Translations under genes and position numbers: made by a program
NCBI GenBank assembly: GCA_965224755.1
Contig: OZ245061.1
Location: 1,426,001-1,490,000 of the forward strand
Direction of reading: 5' to 3'
DNA: 64,000 nucleotides
Source of the DNA: Hellea sp965224755
GTDB taxonomy: Bacteria > Pseudomonadota > Alphaproteobacteria > Caulobacterales > Maricaulaceae
The notes under the pieces: model-generated
What the model saw: only the letters and a program-made list of their open reading frames with translations
The model's database searches: none
Told to the model about the DNA's origin: nothing
In this document: positions 34,426 to 43,159 of the stretch, piece after piece
Position numbering within the stretch: the stretch's first letter is position 1
Layout of the letters: every line of letters begins with the position of its first letter

Positions 34426-36000
34426 TTACAGGCAAACTGCATCAACGATTTTGACGTGATCAATGGCGGCGATTTGGTCGCAAAGCCCGTCCGGCGCTTT
34501 GTCATCTATGGCGATGAGGCAGACGGCTTCACTGCCTTCTTCCATACGGCCCAGAGAGAAGGTCGCGATATTGATTTTTGCCTCGCCCAAAAGATTACCA
34601 AGCTTACCAATAAAACCGGGGCGATCATCATTGCGGATATAGAGCATGTATTCGGCAAACGCCGCATCCATGGGCACGCCGAAGAGGCGGACAATACGGG
34701 GTTCGCCGCGATAAATCGTGCCGACAATCGCGAATTTACGCTCTTCGGTTTCCACCGTCAGGCGAATGAGGCTTTCGGCCCGTTCGGCTTCGTCGACATA
34801 AGACTCGGTGAGCTCAATGCCGCGCTCTTTAGCCAATACCGGCGCTGAGACCATATTGGCTTCGGGCATGGCATTTTTCAAAAGGCCCGCGAGGGCTGCG
34901 GCTGTCATGGGCTTTGTGTTGAGCTCTGTGATGGTGCCTTTGAACTTCAATTCCACGGTTTTGACCGGGGAGTGTAAAAGCTGTCCCATCATCGTGCCGA
35001 GCTTATCGGCCAGATCGACCCAAGGCTTAAGACGCGGGGCTTCTTCGGCTGAGATGGACGGCGTGTTGAGCGCGTTTGTGACGGCGCCCGTTAATAGGTA
35101 ATCCGCCATTTGCTCGGCGACCTGCACGGCGACATTTTCCTGCGCTTCTAGAGTGGAGGCTCCAAGATGCGGCGTGGCGATAAAATTAGGCGTACCGAAG
35201 AGCGGATGTTGCTTGGCGGGCTCAACGGCAAAGACATCGAGGGCCGCCGCGCGGACATGTCCATGGTCAAGCGCGTCTTTGAGGGCCTCTTCATCGACAA
35301 GGCCGCCGCGCGCGCAATTGATAATAATCACGCCCTTTTTGGTCATGCCGAGCCGTTCGCGCGAGACAATGCCTTTGGTCGATTCGACCAGCGGCGTATG
35401 CAGGGTGATGGCATCCGCGCGCTTGAACAGGTCATCAAGTTCAACCTTTTCTACGCCAAGTTTCACTGCGCGTTCTTCGGTGAGATAGGGGTCAAAGGCG
35501 ATGACTTTCATCTTCAGGCCGAGCGCACGTTCCGCGACGAGTGAGCCAATATTGCCGCAGCCGATAAGACCGAGGGTTTTGTTAAATAGCTCAACGCCTT
35601 TGAAATCAGATTTTGGCCATTCGCCGTTCTGCGTGCGGGCTGAAGCGGCGGGGATTTGCCGGGCGGCGGCGAAGAGCAGGGCGATAGCATGTTCTGCCGT
35701 GGTGATGGCATTGCCGAAAGGCGTATTCATGACGACAACGCCGCGATCCGTTGCGGCTTTGATATCAATATTATCAACGCCGATCCCGGCGCGGCCAATG
35801 ACTTTGAGGTTTTTGGCCGCCGCGATAATTTCTGCGTCAGGACGGGTTGAGGAGCGCACGGCAAGGCCGTCATAATCTCCGATGATTTTGATTAATTCGT
35901 CTTTCTCAAGACCGGTAATGACATCGACATCGACGCCGCGATTTTTAAAGACTTCCGTAGCTGCAACGGACATTTTATCAGCAATCAGCACTTTAGGCAT
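34426..36000 (-). CDS. serA: D-3-phosphoglycerate dehydrogenase
   Basis: First enzyme of serine synthesis, 524 residues, the long form. Nucleotide-binding GLIGCGNIGSLVAERA, RAGIGVDNIDI, catalytic Arg/Glu/His regions (NCARGGLVDEEAL, HLGASTLEAQENV) are present, followed by the intervening domain and a C-terminal ACT domain (DDRPGFIGKLGNLLGEAKINIATFSLG) that usually senses serine. It lies 30 bases after serC in the same direction, so serC-serA form an operon. Confidence 0.97.
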   Translation of the reverse strand: MPKVLIADKMSVAATEVFKNRGVDVDVITGLEKDELIKIIGDYDGLAVRSSTRPDAEIIAAAKNLKVIGRAGIGVDNIDIKAATDRGVVVMNTPFGNAITTAEHAIALLFAAARQIPAASARTQNGEWPKSDFKGVELFNKTLGLIGCGNIGSLVAERALGLKMKVIAFDPYLTEERAVKLGVEKVELDDLFKRADAITLHTPLVESTKGIVSRERLGMTKKGVIIINCARGGLVDEEALKDALDHGHVRAAALDVFAVEPAKQHPLFGTPNFIATPHLGASTLEAQENVAVQVAEQMADYLLTGAVTNALNTPSISAEEAPRLKPWVDLADKLGTMMGQLLHSPVKTVELKFKGTITELNTKPMTAAALAGLLKNAMPEANMVSAPVLAKERGIELTESYVDEAERAESLIRLTVETEERKFAIVGTIYRGEPRIVRLFGVPMDAAFAEYMLYIRNDDRPGFIGKLGNLLGEAKINIATFSLGRMEEGSEAVCLIAIDDKAPDGLCDQIAAIDHVKIVDAVCL

Positions 36001-36030
36001 GTTGGTGTTCCTATTGTAATATATGTGTTT

Positions 36031-37209
36031 TTAGAAAGTTTCTGCAGCAATGACTTCGAAAGCCCAGTCTAGCCACGGCGTCAGGGCTTCGAGGTCTGAC
36101 TTTTCAATCAGGCCAGAGGCCCAGACGCGAAAACCTGCGGGAGCGGTCTTGTAGGCGCCGAAATCCATGGCCACATTTTCGTCTCCCAGAAGCTTGACGA
36201 TTTTTTTGGCAAAAGCGGCCTGTCCGGCGCTGTCTAGCGCCGTAACGCGCGGGTCAATAATCTTCATACAGACGCCCGTATTGGAACGCTCCTCTCTTTT
36301 CTCGGCAAGGTTGGCGATCCACGGCGTGCGCTCTATCCAATCATAAAGCACCTGCGCATTGGCATCAGCGCGGCCATGCATGAAGCTAAGCCCGCCATTG
36401 GCTTTCACCCATTTTAGCGCGTCGAGATGATCTTCGGCGCAGAGCAGGGAGGGTGTATTGATTGTGGAGCCTTCGAATAAAGCCTTGTTTAATTTGCCTT
36501 TAGCCGTCATGCGAAAAATCTTCGGCAGCGGCCAAGGCGGGGCGTAGCTCTCCAAACGCTCAACAGCGCGGGGGCTCAGTATCAGCATTCCATGCCCCGC
36601 TTCGCCGCCCATATTTTTTTGCCAGCTATAGGTCACAACATCGCATTTGCTCCAGTCAATGTCCTGCGCATAGACAGCGGAAGTGGCATCACAAATCGTA
36701 ATGCCTTCACGGTCAGCGGGGATGAAATCGGCATTGGGGACGCGCACGCCCGCCGTCGTGCCGTTCCATGTGAAGACAAGGTCGCGGTCGCCTGTATATT
36801 GATGAAGGGGCGGGAGCTGTCCGTAATCGGCCTTCAAGATGCGGAGATCCTCCAGCGGAAGCTGTGACTGCGCATCGGTTATCCAAGCATTGCCAAAATT
36901 CTCCCAAGCCGCAACATCAACGCCGCGCGGGCCGAGCATCGACCACATTGCCATTTCGACAGCGCCGGTATCAGAGGCAGGAACAATCGCGATGCGGTAA
37001 TCGGCAGGAACTTCCAACACCTCTCGGGTTAGATCAATAACTTCTTTGAGTTTTGATTTGCCCAAAGCGGAACGATGTGAGCGGCCCAAAGCGGCATCGC
37101 TAAGCGCATCGAGAGTCCATCCGGGGCGTTTTTTTGTGGGGCCCGCACTAAAGCGAGGATCAATAGGTTTTACAGCGGGCCGAGCCGCCGCATTAGTGGC
37201 TATCGCCAT
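36031..37209 (-). CDS. serC: Phosphoserine aminotransferase
   Basis: PLP enzyme of 392 residues converting 3-phosphohydroxypyruvate to phosphoserine. The PLP Lys is in VVTYSWQKNMGGEAGHG; RSHRSALGK and the GTTAGVRVPN segment match the alphaproteobacterial SerC branch, which is longer than the E. coli type. GGAGAC stands before the ATG. It heads serC-serA and has a clear promoter upstream. Confidence 0.95.
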   Translation of the reverse strand: MAIATNAAARPAVKPIDPRFSAGPTKKRPGWTLDALSDAALGRSHRSALGKSKLKEVIDLTREVLEVPADYRIAIVPASDTGAVEMAMWSMLGPRGVDVAAWENFGNAWITDAQSQLPLEDLRILKADYGQLPPLHQYTGDRDLVFTWNGTTAGVRVPNADFIPADREGITICDATSAVYAQDIDWSKCDVVTYSWQKNMGGEAGHGMLILSPRAVERLESYAPPWPLPKIFRMTAKGKLNKALFEGSTINTPSLLCAEDHLDALKWVKANGGLSFMHGRADANAQVLYDWIERTPWIANLAEKREERSNTGVCMKIIDPRVTALDSAGQAAFAKKIVKLLGDENVAMDFGAYKTAPAGFRVWASGLIEKSDLEALTPWLDWAFEVIAAETF

Positions 37210-37312
37210 GATATGTCTCCATCATCTGCGTTTTTGTACAGATTCTAAAGTGCGCTTCAGTGGGGAAACGTGGCCCAAGGGCGCTATAGGAGAGACTCGG
37301 GGAAACTGTCAA
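37210..37312 (-). promoter_or_regulatory. Promoter and leader of serC-serA; possible serC-motif RNA
   Basis: On the minus strand TTGACA (37307-37312) and TATAGC (37283-37288) are separated by 18 bases, a good housekeeping promoter. The transcript would have a leader of about 65-70 bases starting near GCCCTTGGGC and containing TTTCCCCACTGAAGCGCAC. A cis-acting RNA called the serC motif is described before serC in alphaproteobacteria; I cannot confirm that this leader matches its consensus. Confidence 0.5.
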
Positions 37313-37334
37313 GGCGCAGTTGTGTGTTGTCTGC

Positions 37335-37381
37335 AGGGAGAACCAATTCTCTGTTTGCAAAAGAGGGAAGGAACGACCCTT
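37335..37381. repeat. Dispersed 47-bp repeat, copy 1
   Basis: Begins AGGGAGAACCAATTC and ends GGAACGACCCT. It matches 43889-43935 at all but two or three positions. The sequence outside the match is unrelated. It lies upstream of serC; the other copy is inside the dusA element. Nature unknown. The rest of 37382-37601 has no feature beyond the tail of the interrupted gene described next. Confidence 0.75.
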
Positions 37382-37601
37382 AGATTAGATATTAAAAATA
37401 GCTCTTACAGTTTTGCGAGTAAACAATCTGGTATTAGAAATTCCGAGAGCCTGCAATCCATTGGCAGTACACTCTATCGGTGTGCTATTCATCAACGCCG
37501 ATCATTTGCATGATTATCTTTTTTTCTTCATCGCTGGCCGCGTCGAAATCTTTCATCATCATATCGATGATGGGTTTCCCCGCTGGGCCAGGAAAATTTT
37601 G

Positions 37602-38126
37602 TTACAGTTTAGCGCGGTATTGGGCTTTTGCACTGATGGAAAGATTTGCTGGATTGTTTTCGAGTGCATCGACGATTTGATCCAAATTCATAAATTTTTG
37701 ACCGTCTTTCAGCAGGTAATCAGGCGTCTCTCCTTCGCCTGCTGGCGCGAAAATATTCCTATCAAATAGGTGTTTGCATGGGCGGAGAATATCTATCGCC
37801 TTTGCAGACATCAAAAGCTTCACTACAGACTTGTTTACATTGAGACGTGGAGTTTTGTACATAATTAAAGCTGCAATCACAATCGCCGTAAACACTGACA
37901 CCACAGCTGAGCTACTCGATCTCGCGTTTTTGCTGCGCCGGTTACTGGCCATATCTGCTTCAACATCTTCAAACATTTTATCAACATCAATGTCCATTTG
38001 ATCATCAATACCGTATTGCGCCATCATTCTTTTTAAATCGCCGCGCATAGGGTTTCTAAAAGAGCACTTATCATCGACGGTGAAGCGTTCATCGCCGTCT
38101 ATGGGGCTAAACATTAAATTCACCAC
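37602..38126 (-). CDS. Membrane-anchored protein of unknown function, possibly cut short by a nonsense codon
   Basis: A 174-residue frame from a GTG at 38126 (ATG at 38114 is an alternative). A charged N-terminus (DIDVDKMFEDVEADM) leads to one hydrophobic helix (SSAVVSVFTAIVIAALIMY), then a polar C-terminal part. I do not recognise it. After the TAA at 37602 the same frame stays open for 38 more codons to a TAG at 37485, reading QNFPGPAGKPIIDMMMKDF and then EEKKIIMQMIGVDE, which looks like real amphipathic protein. The natural gene may therefore have ended at 37485. Confidence 0.55.
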   Translation of the reverse strand: MVNLMFSPIDGDERFTVDDKCSFRNPMRGDLKRMMAQYGIDDQMDIDVDKMFEDVEADMASNRRSKNARSSSSAVVSVFTAIVIAALIMYKTPRLNVNKSVVKLLMSAKAIDILRPCKHLFDRNIFAPAGEGETPDYLLKDGQKFMNLDQIVDALENNPANLSISAKAQYRAKL

Positions 38127-38683
38127 TGATATTGCCTGTGCCTGCTAATTTAGCCTTAGGGCATTCGTCTATATCTGGCGACGGTTTTATGCTTTCATAG
38201 CGTGTCAAGTCCACTTCCCCATAATTCCCCCGGTTCTAGGCATTAGTATTCTTAATGCAGAGAGTTAAGCTATAAAGGTATCGTTTAATTAGCAATAGAT
38301 GAGTCATTTGTCATGTGCAAAGATAAAGCCGTGCGTGTAAATCACTCGCAACTATCGGGTATTGCGGGGCAATAACAGGGTTTATACCAAGATTCTAGGC
38401 GTGTATGCAAAATAGAATTTTGCGCTCAAATTTGATAATTTCGTGTACAAAATATGTGAACACATAAAATGAAATAGTGGGAATTAGCGGGGTAAATAGA
38501 GACTTCGAGGGATAAGTTTTGAGCGTGTGGTCCTTTTTGAAAAATTTAAATCTCTGCTTTTGCAACAGGGGTAGTTAATGACCAAATTAAAGATTTTACA
38601 ATGGAATTACCGATTGGACGGCGATAATGCCGTGTCTCTTTTCAATCAAAATGTGGGCCTGACTTGGTAAACACGCCGTGGGC
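38127..38683. other. AT-rich gap without a recognised gene
   Basis: This 557-base stretch is visibly AT-rich. The only open frame worth a note is a 30-codon one at 38578-38670 (+) that starts MTKLKILQWNYRLDGD and ends NQNVGLTW, with a loose GGGG upstream; it could be chance or a remnant. I see no tRNA-like fold, terminator or repeat. Confidence 0.5.
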
Positions 38684-40690
38684 TTATGGGGGTGTCATGC
38701 CAAGGTGTTTCTCTAAAAACTCGGCTTGTCTCCGATAATAAAAAAGTCGGTTTTTAAGTTTTCGCCAGCCATGGCCTTCATCGGGAATACGGATATAGGT
38801 AACATCAATACCGTTGCTGCGTACGGCGCGCACCATCGTTTCTGTTTCAGCAATATCAATGCGGGGGTCCATTGCACCGTGCGAGAACAGGACGGGGACT
38901 TTGATGCGGTGGGCTTGGCGAATTGGAGAATTTTCAGTATAAAATGATTTCCATTTTGGATCCGTGATATCGCCATATTCAATAATATCAGAGGCTTTAA
39001 GAGCGGGCGAGGCAATTTCCAGTGCCGTCACCCAGTCTGCTACGCTGTAGCGCGAAACGCCGACTGAGAATGCATCCGGGTAGGCAGCTAGAACTGCATT
39101 GACAACATAGCCGCCATAAGAGCCTCCCGAGACAGCCGCGCGGGATGTGTCAACACGGCCATCTTGCTCTAGATAGGCCAGCATATCGATAAGGTCTCTG
39201 ACGCTATCAAGGCGTTTTTCTTTATCGTCTAGCGAGCTATAGGTTCGGCCAAAACCTGTAGAGCCGCGCACATTGGTTTGAAAGACGGCGATGCCTTTAC
39301 CGAGTAAATATTGGATTGATCCATTATACGACGGACGGGCTTGCCCCGATGGCCCGCCGTGAACTTCAAAGACCACTGGCGGTTTTTTGGCGTTAGGCTT
39401 AGTCACCTGGGGCATGTTAGGCTTAGTCACCTGGGGCATGTAAAGTAGGCCCTGCAATTGTACGCCGTCTTGCGCCTTCATGTGGACAATTGCGGGTTTA
39501 ATAAATTTTTCGGCAGATAGTCCTGCGAGGTTCGAGGTGAATACTTGGCTAATTTTACGAGATGAAAGATCGATATAAAAAATATCACCGGGTCTATTCC
39601 AAGCATTAATTTGGACAATGAGATCATTTGTTCCGGGCGCGCAACTAAGGTTGTAAACGCCGCTAGGCAAGCCGTTTATGGGCGCGGCGGCTGTGCTCGA
39701 AACTGTATATAAGTGTAAGGTATCAAATCCGTCTTCATTTTGGGTGAAGGCCAATAAATCTGACCTCGTACCGCAGAGCGTGACATTTTCTATATCGGTA
39801 TTGCTCTCATATAGAGTGGTAATTTTATTCGATTCGAGGTTATATTTTGACAGAGCTGTGAACTCTCTGCCGCGGTTCGTCGCAAAGTAAACTTCTTGCC
39901 CTTTGGTGTCCCAGGCGACACCTTGATTTGTGTGATTGGCACGGGATTTTGGTTTTGAAATAATGGTAGTTTTACCGCTATTTACGTCCAGTAAAAAAAG
40001 ATTATCCGCATCTTCGCCGACAGTTTCTGATATGATTAAGTGGCGGCCATCTGGCGAGACGGCATTGACGAAAAATCCGTATTTGCCTTCGTAAATTCTA
40101 TTGGACACTCCTGATTTTATATCAGCCATATAGATATCAAAATCCAAACCATTGCGCTCCGTTGAAGAATATGCGATGTGATTTCCATCACCTGAAAATC
40201 CGCCAAATACGCGAAACCCGCCTTTGGTTGCGGGTAAAATTTCATTCTCTTGTCGACCGTTTGCAGAGATAATATAATAGCTCTCTTGCTCATTGCCGTT
40301 ATTGTCTGCGCCGTAAATCAATGAACTTCCGTTGGGAGCCCATCGGTAAAAGGTTATGCCATTGCCAAAAGTGAGCTGCCGTCCTTCGCCCCCGGTATTT
40401 GGCATGATATAAAGCTGTGACTTACCAGTAATGGAACTTGTATAAGCAATGCGCTTGCCATCAGTCGACAGGCTTGCTTGCGCGGCGCCGTTGGCCATAA
40501 GATAGCGGGCAATATCAGCCGGATACGCGCCGGCGAGGCCTACTTGAATGGTTTCATTTTGCGGCTCGATAAAGCGCGGCGCGGCGTCTGCCTTGGTTTC
40601 GCCTGATGAGGAGTTTGGATTTACAGGAGTGCAGGACACTAGTAAAATAGCGCTAATTACCATTAATGATCTTGCTAAAAAAAATCTCAT
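38684..40690 (-). CDS. S9-family prolyl oligopeptidase-like lipoprotein
   Basis: A 668-residue peptidase from the ATG at 40690, preceded by TTGGAGC. Signal peptide with lipobox (ILLVSC), a beta-propeller of TolB/DPP-IV-type blades (residues ~60-400), then an alpha/beta hydrolase domain with Ser524 in SGGSYGG, Asp608 in GAMDPRID and His640 in PDEGHGW. It probably cuts short peptides in the periplasm. An 8-residue unit (MPQVTKPN) is tandemly duplicated at the propeller-hydrolase junction by a 24-base repeat. It diverges from the amidohydrolase gene, which likely acts on products of the same kind. Confidence 0.9.
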   Translation of the reverse strand: MRFFLARSLMVISAILLVSCTPVNPNSSSGETKADAAPRFIEPQNETIQVGLAGAYPADIARYLMANGAAQASLSTDGKRIAYTSSITGKSQLYIMPNTGGEGRQLTFGNGITFYRWAPNGSSLIYGADNNGNEQESYYIISANGRQENEILPATKGGFRVFGGFSGDGNHIAYSSTERNGLDFDIYMADIKSGVSNRIYEGKYGFFVNAVSPDGRHLIISETVGEDADNLFLLDVNSGKTTIISKPKSRANHTNQGVAWDTKGQEVYFATNRGREFTALSKYNLESNKITTLYESNTDIENVTLCGTRSDLLAFTQNEDGFDTLHLYTVSSTAAAPINGLPSGVYNLSCAPGTNDLIVQINAWNRPGDIFYIDLSSRKISQVFTSNLAGLSAEKFIKPAIVHMKAQDGVQLQGLLYMPQVTKPNMPQVTKPNAKKPPVVFEVHGGPSGQARPSYNGSIQYLLGKGIAVFQTNVRGSTGFGRTYSSLDDKEKRLDSVRDLIDMLAYLEQDGRVDTSRAAVSGGSYGGYVVNAVLAAYPDAFSVGVSRYSVADWVTALEIASPALKASDIIEYGDITDPKWKSFYTENSPIRQAHRIKVPVLFSHGAMDPRIDIAETETMVRAVRSNGIDVTYIRIPDEGHGWRKLKNRLFYYRRQAEFLEKHLGMTPP

Positions 40691-40692
40691 AT

Positions 40693-40794
40693 ATGCTCCA
40701 AGCAATAGTATTTTCGGGTGTTTATAGTGGTTGTGCCGTGCTGGTTGTTGTTATGATCGCCCTGATTTTTCTCGGCCTATTCTATCTTGACTAA
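40693..40794 (+). CDS. Possible 33-residue membrane peptide
   Basis: ATG at 40693 opens 33 codons ending LFYLD-stop. Most of the product is one hydrophobic helix (GCAVLVVVMIALIFLGLFY). It lies in the intergenic region between the S9 peptidase (divergent) and the amidohydrolase. The start overlaps the peptidase ribosome-binding region and I see no good Shine-Dalgarno on this strand. A real small protein is possible but the evidence is composition only. Confidence 0.3.
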   Translation: MLQAIVFSGVYSGCAVLVVVMIALIFLGLFYLD

Positions 40795-40847
40795 CAAATA
40801 TAAACAAGATTAAATAATTTCTATAACTCTCACACTAAGGGCATTAC

Positions 40848-42131
40848 ATGATTAAAACTATCGCTATTATTCTGGCTACAAGCTTGATGAGTTCTACTGC
40901 TTTGGCGCAAACTAGCGTAATCCACGCAGGAAAAATGGTGAATGTGGAGACGAGCCGTGTTGAAAAAAACCAATATATATTCATTCAAGACGGTGACATA
41001 AAAGGTGTGGGTTCGAAGATTGAAATTATGAATATGGAGGGGGCTAATGATGCACAGCTTATTGATCTGTCTACTTATACCGTCTTGCCGGGCCTCTCGG
41101 ACGCTCATGTTCATTTGACGGCAGATGCGCATGCGCATGGCTATAAACGGTTGACCATATCAACACCGCGCGCCGCTATTAACGGCGTTGTAAATGCCAA
41201 ATTAACTTTAATGGCAGGGTTTACAACTATTCGAAATTTAGGCGCGCCAGGCTTTGCGGATATTGATCTTATGAACGCAATAGAGGACGGCGATATTGCG
41301 GGGCCGCGCATGATTCCGGCGGGGCGTTCTATTGGTATTACGGGCGGGCATTGTGATAGCAATTTACTACCATATGAATTTCATGATACAGCAGGCGGTG
41401 TCGCAGATGGTCCTTGGGCCGTGCGCGCTAAGGTGCGCGAAAATAATAAATACGGCGCAAAAGTGATTAAATTTTGCGGCACGGGGGGCGTGCTGTCCAA
41501 GGGAACTAAAATCGGCGCGCAGCAATTTAGTTTTGAAGAAATGAAGGCGCTCGTTGATGAAGCGCATTTGCTTGGTTTGAAAGTGGCGGTTCATGCGCAC
41601 GGGGAAGACGGCATTAACACGGCCATAAGAGCCGGCGTGGATTCGGTAGAGCACGCGAGCATAATTTCAGACGCCGGCATAAAGGCTGCAAAAAAGAAGG
41701 GCACGTATTTGTCTATGGATGTGTATGTGTCTGATTATATTCTTTCCGAGGGTGAGGCGGCAGGGATATTGGAAGAATCCCTTGATAAAGAACGTATTGT
41801 TGGCAAAAAGCAGCGCGAGCGTTTTCAGGCCGCCGTAAAAGCGGGAGTTAAAATGGCTTTTGGTACGGATGGGGGCGTATATCCACACGGAGATAATGGG
41901 CGGCAATTTGCCTATATGGTTAAATGGGGAATGACGCCCATGCAGGCCATACAGGCGTCAACAATCGGGAATGCTGATTTATTTGGACTAAAAGAAGAAA
42001 TCGGATCTATTCGGGTTGGTAAATCCGCTGATATTATTGCAGTGAATGGAAACCCCATTGATGATATTAAAGAGCTGGAAGACGTTGATTTTGTGATGAA
42101 GGCAGGCGTGGTTTATAAAAAGGTGCCTTAA
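40848..42131 (+). CDS. Secreted amidohydrolase, Xaa-Pro dipeptidase-like
   Basis: A 427-residue exported metal-dependent hydrolase. Signal peptide to STALAQ, then the TIM-barrel ligands: HxH at residues 87/89 (SDAHVHL), a carbamylated-Lys candidate in AKVIKFCGTGG, His in VAVHAHG and VEHAS, and the catalytic Asp in AFGTDGG. The layout fits the imidazolonepropionase-like group that includes prolidases hydrolysing Xaa-Pro or acyl-Lys dipeptides. Its divergent neighbour is an S9 prolyl peptidase, which supports a peptide-scavenging pair. A decayed sulfotransferase tail follows on the other strand. Confidence 0.88.
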   Translation: MIKTIAIILATSLMSSTALAQTSVIHAGKMVNVETSRVEKNQYIFIQDGDIKGVGSKIEIMNMEGANDAQLIDLSTYTVLPGLSDAHVHLTADAHAHGYKRLTISTPRAAINGVVNAKLTLMAGFTTIRNLGAPGFADIDLMNAIEDGDIAGPRMIPAGRSIGITGGHCDSNLLPYEFHDTAGGVADGPWAVRAKVRENNKYGAKVIKFCGTGGVLSKGTKIGAQQFSFEEMKALVDEAHLLGLKVAVHAHGEDGINTAIRAGVDSVEHASIISDAGIKAAKKKGTYLSMDVYVSDYILSEGEAAGILEESLDKERIVGKKQRERFQAAVKAGVKMAFGTDGGVYPHGDNGRQFAYMVKWGMTPMQAIQASTIGNADLFGLKEEIGSIRVGKSADIIAVNGNPIDDIKELEDVDFVMKAGVVYKKVP

Positions 42132-42282
42132 TCATCCACCAACTCGCCTAATGCTGCTTTTAAACCGTCTAATTTAGACCGTAACGTTTCCATCTGCCGA
42201 TAGAGCCTGAATAGAGGGGCTGCTTAACTTGCACAGAGCTTGCCGTGGAAACGGGCGCGGCGGTTTTGCTCTTGGCTGCGGC
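42128..42282 (-). pseudogene. C-terminal remnant of a TPR/sulfotransferase-type protein
   Basis: One minus-strand frame gives TASSVQVKQPLYSGSIGRWKRYG and then stops; the next frame gives KLDGLKAALGELVDD and a stop at 42128. Joined by a one-base shift they read like the end of an alphaproteobacterial TPR-sulfotransferase (V-QVRQP-Y-S-GRW pattern). The rest of the gene is gone. It sits immediately left of the displaced dusA stub, so the chromosomal deletion may be linked to the arrival of the element. Confidence 0.5.
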
Positions 42283-42345
42283 CTATCAAAGCGAGGCGGC
42301 GCAACTTTCCAGCTTGAGTTTTTTACGCATATCATATCGTGAACT

Positions 42346-42408
42346 ATGGAGCAGGATCAAAAAACCTTTACATTCGCCGTTGCACTCATGATGGAGGGTT
42401 TCAAATAG
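42346..42408 (+). pseudogene. Displaced 5' stub of dusA (left attachment site of the element)
   Basis: An ATG at 42346 opens 20 codons containing TFTFAVALMME and ending GFK-stop. The matching stretch in intact dusA is FTFSVAPMMD. The DNA from 42365 to 42395 matches 49042-49072 at 25 of 31 positions, with most differences at third codon positions. This is what remains when an integrase inserts into the 5' end of dusA and supplies a replacement start: the old start is left at the far end of the element. Confidence 0.75.
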
Positions 42409-42571
42409 TGTATATATTACAATGGTTTGAGAGAGTTTAGGGGCTTTTCAAGTGCGAACGCAGGGTGTTGTTGCGTGATTTCGCGGGGCGTTAAGTGACT
42501 TGATTTTGCAAAATTTTAGGTAATTTCGAATCAATTTTTCACGTCCTTGTAAACCCCGCTTAGCTCTTTTC

Positions 42572-43159
42572 TTATGTTCTGGCAAATTTCAGGAGCGGTT
42601 TAATATCGTGTCTGTCTGCCGCTTGTAGAGCCGCGATATATTGCTTTCTCGTTTCACCGTTTTCTATGAGGGTTTCGTGTCCCCATGTGAACACTGTGCC
42701 GCCCAGCTTTTGGATAAGGTGATCGGCCATGAGCCGTGCATGGCGACCATTGCCATTTGCAAATGGGTGGATGGCCACAAGGCGGTGGTGAAAGCGTATG
42801 GCAATTTCATCAATGGGGTAGGTGCTGTTTTCTATCCAATACTTCGTATCATCAAACAGACTTAAAAGCTCCATGCGAATTTGGGCGGGGTCAACGCCGA
42901 TATTTTTGCCCGTTGTTCGATACGCGCCCGCCCATGTCCAAACTTCACCAAGCATATGCTTGTGCAGCATGCGCGCAAAATCCTCGCGTAATATGTCCTT
43001 GCGCTTTTGCCGCTTGAGCCAAGTGAGGGCTTGCTCGATGTTTAGCTCCTCGGCGCTGTTTAAATCCGCGCGCGTAGCAATCCATGTTTGCTTTAAGCCC
43101 TCTTGTTCCTCAGCCGTGAGCGGCGTTGCGCCTTCCTCGGTGGCAAATAGGTCGCTCAT
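42572..43159 (-). CDS. Mobile mystery protein B, Fic domain
   Basis: A 195-residue Fic protein. The catalytic motif HPFANGNGR is intact at residues 131-139, and WTWAGAYRTTGKNIG at 74-88 is the upstream conserved helix. Fic enzymes transfer AMP or other nucleotide groups to a target hydroxyl. It overlaps mobile mystery protein A as ATGA, and the two families are found together on mobile elements. Toxin-like action kept in check by partner A is a reasonable guess, but the family has no established function. I see no inhibitory S/TxxxE(G/N) helix that I can place with confidence. Confidence 0.85.
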   Translation of the reverse strand: MSDLFATEEGATPLTAEEQEGLKQTWIATRADLNSAEELNIEQALTWLKRQKRKDILREDFARMLHKHMLGEVWTWAGAYRTTGKNIGVDPAQIRMELLSLFDDTKYWIENSTYPIDEIAIRFHHRLVAIHPFANGNGRHARLMADHLIQKLGGTVFTWGHETLIENGETRKQYIAALQAADRHDIKPLLKFART

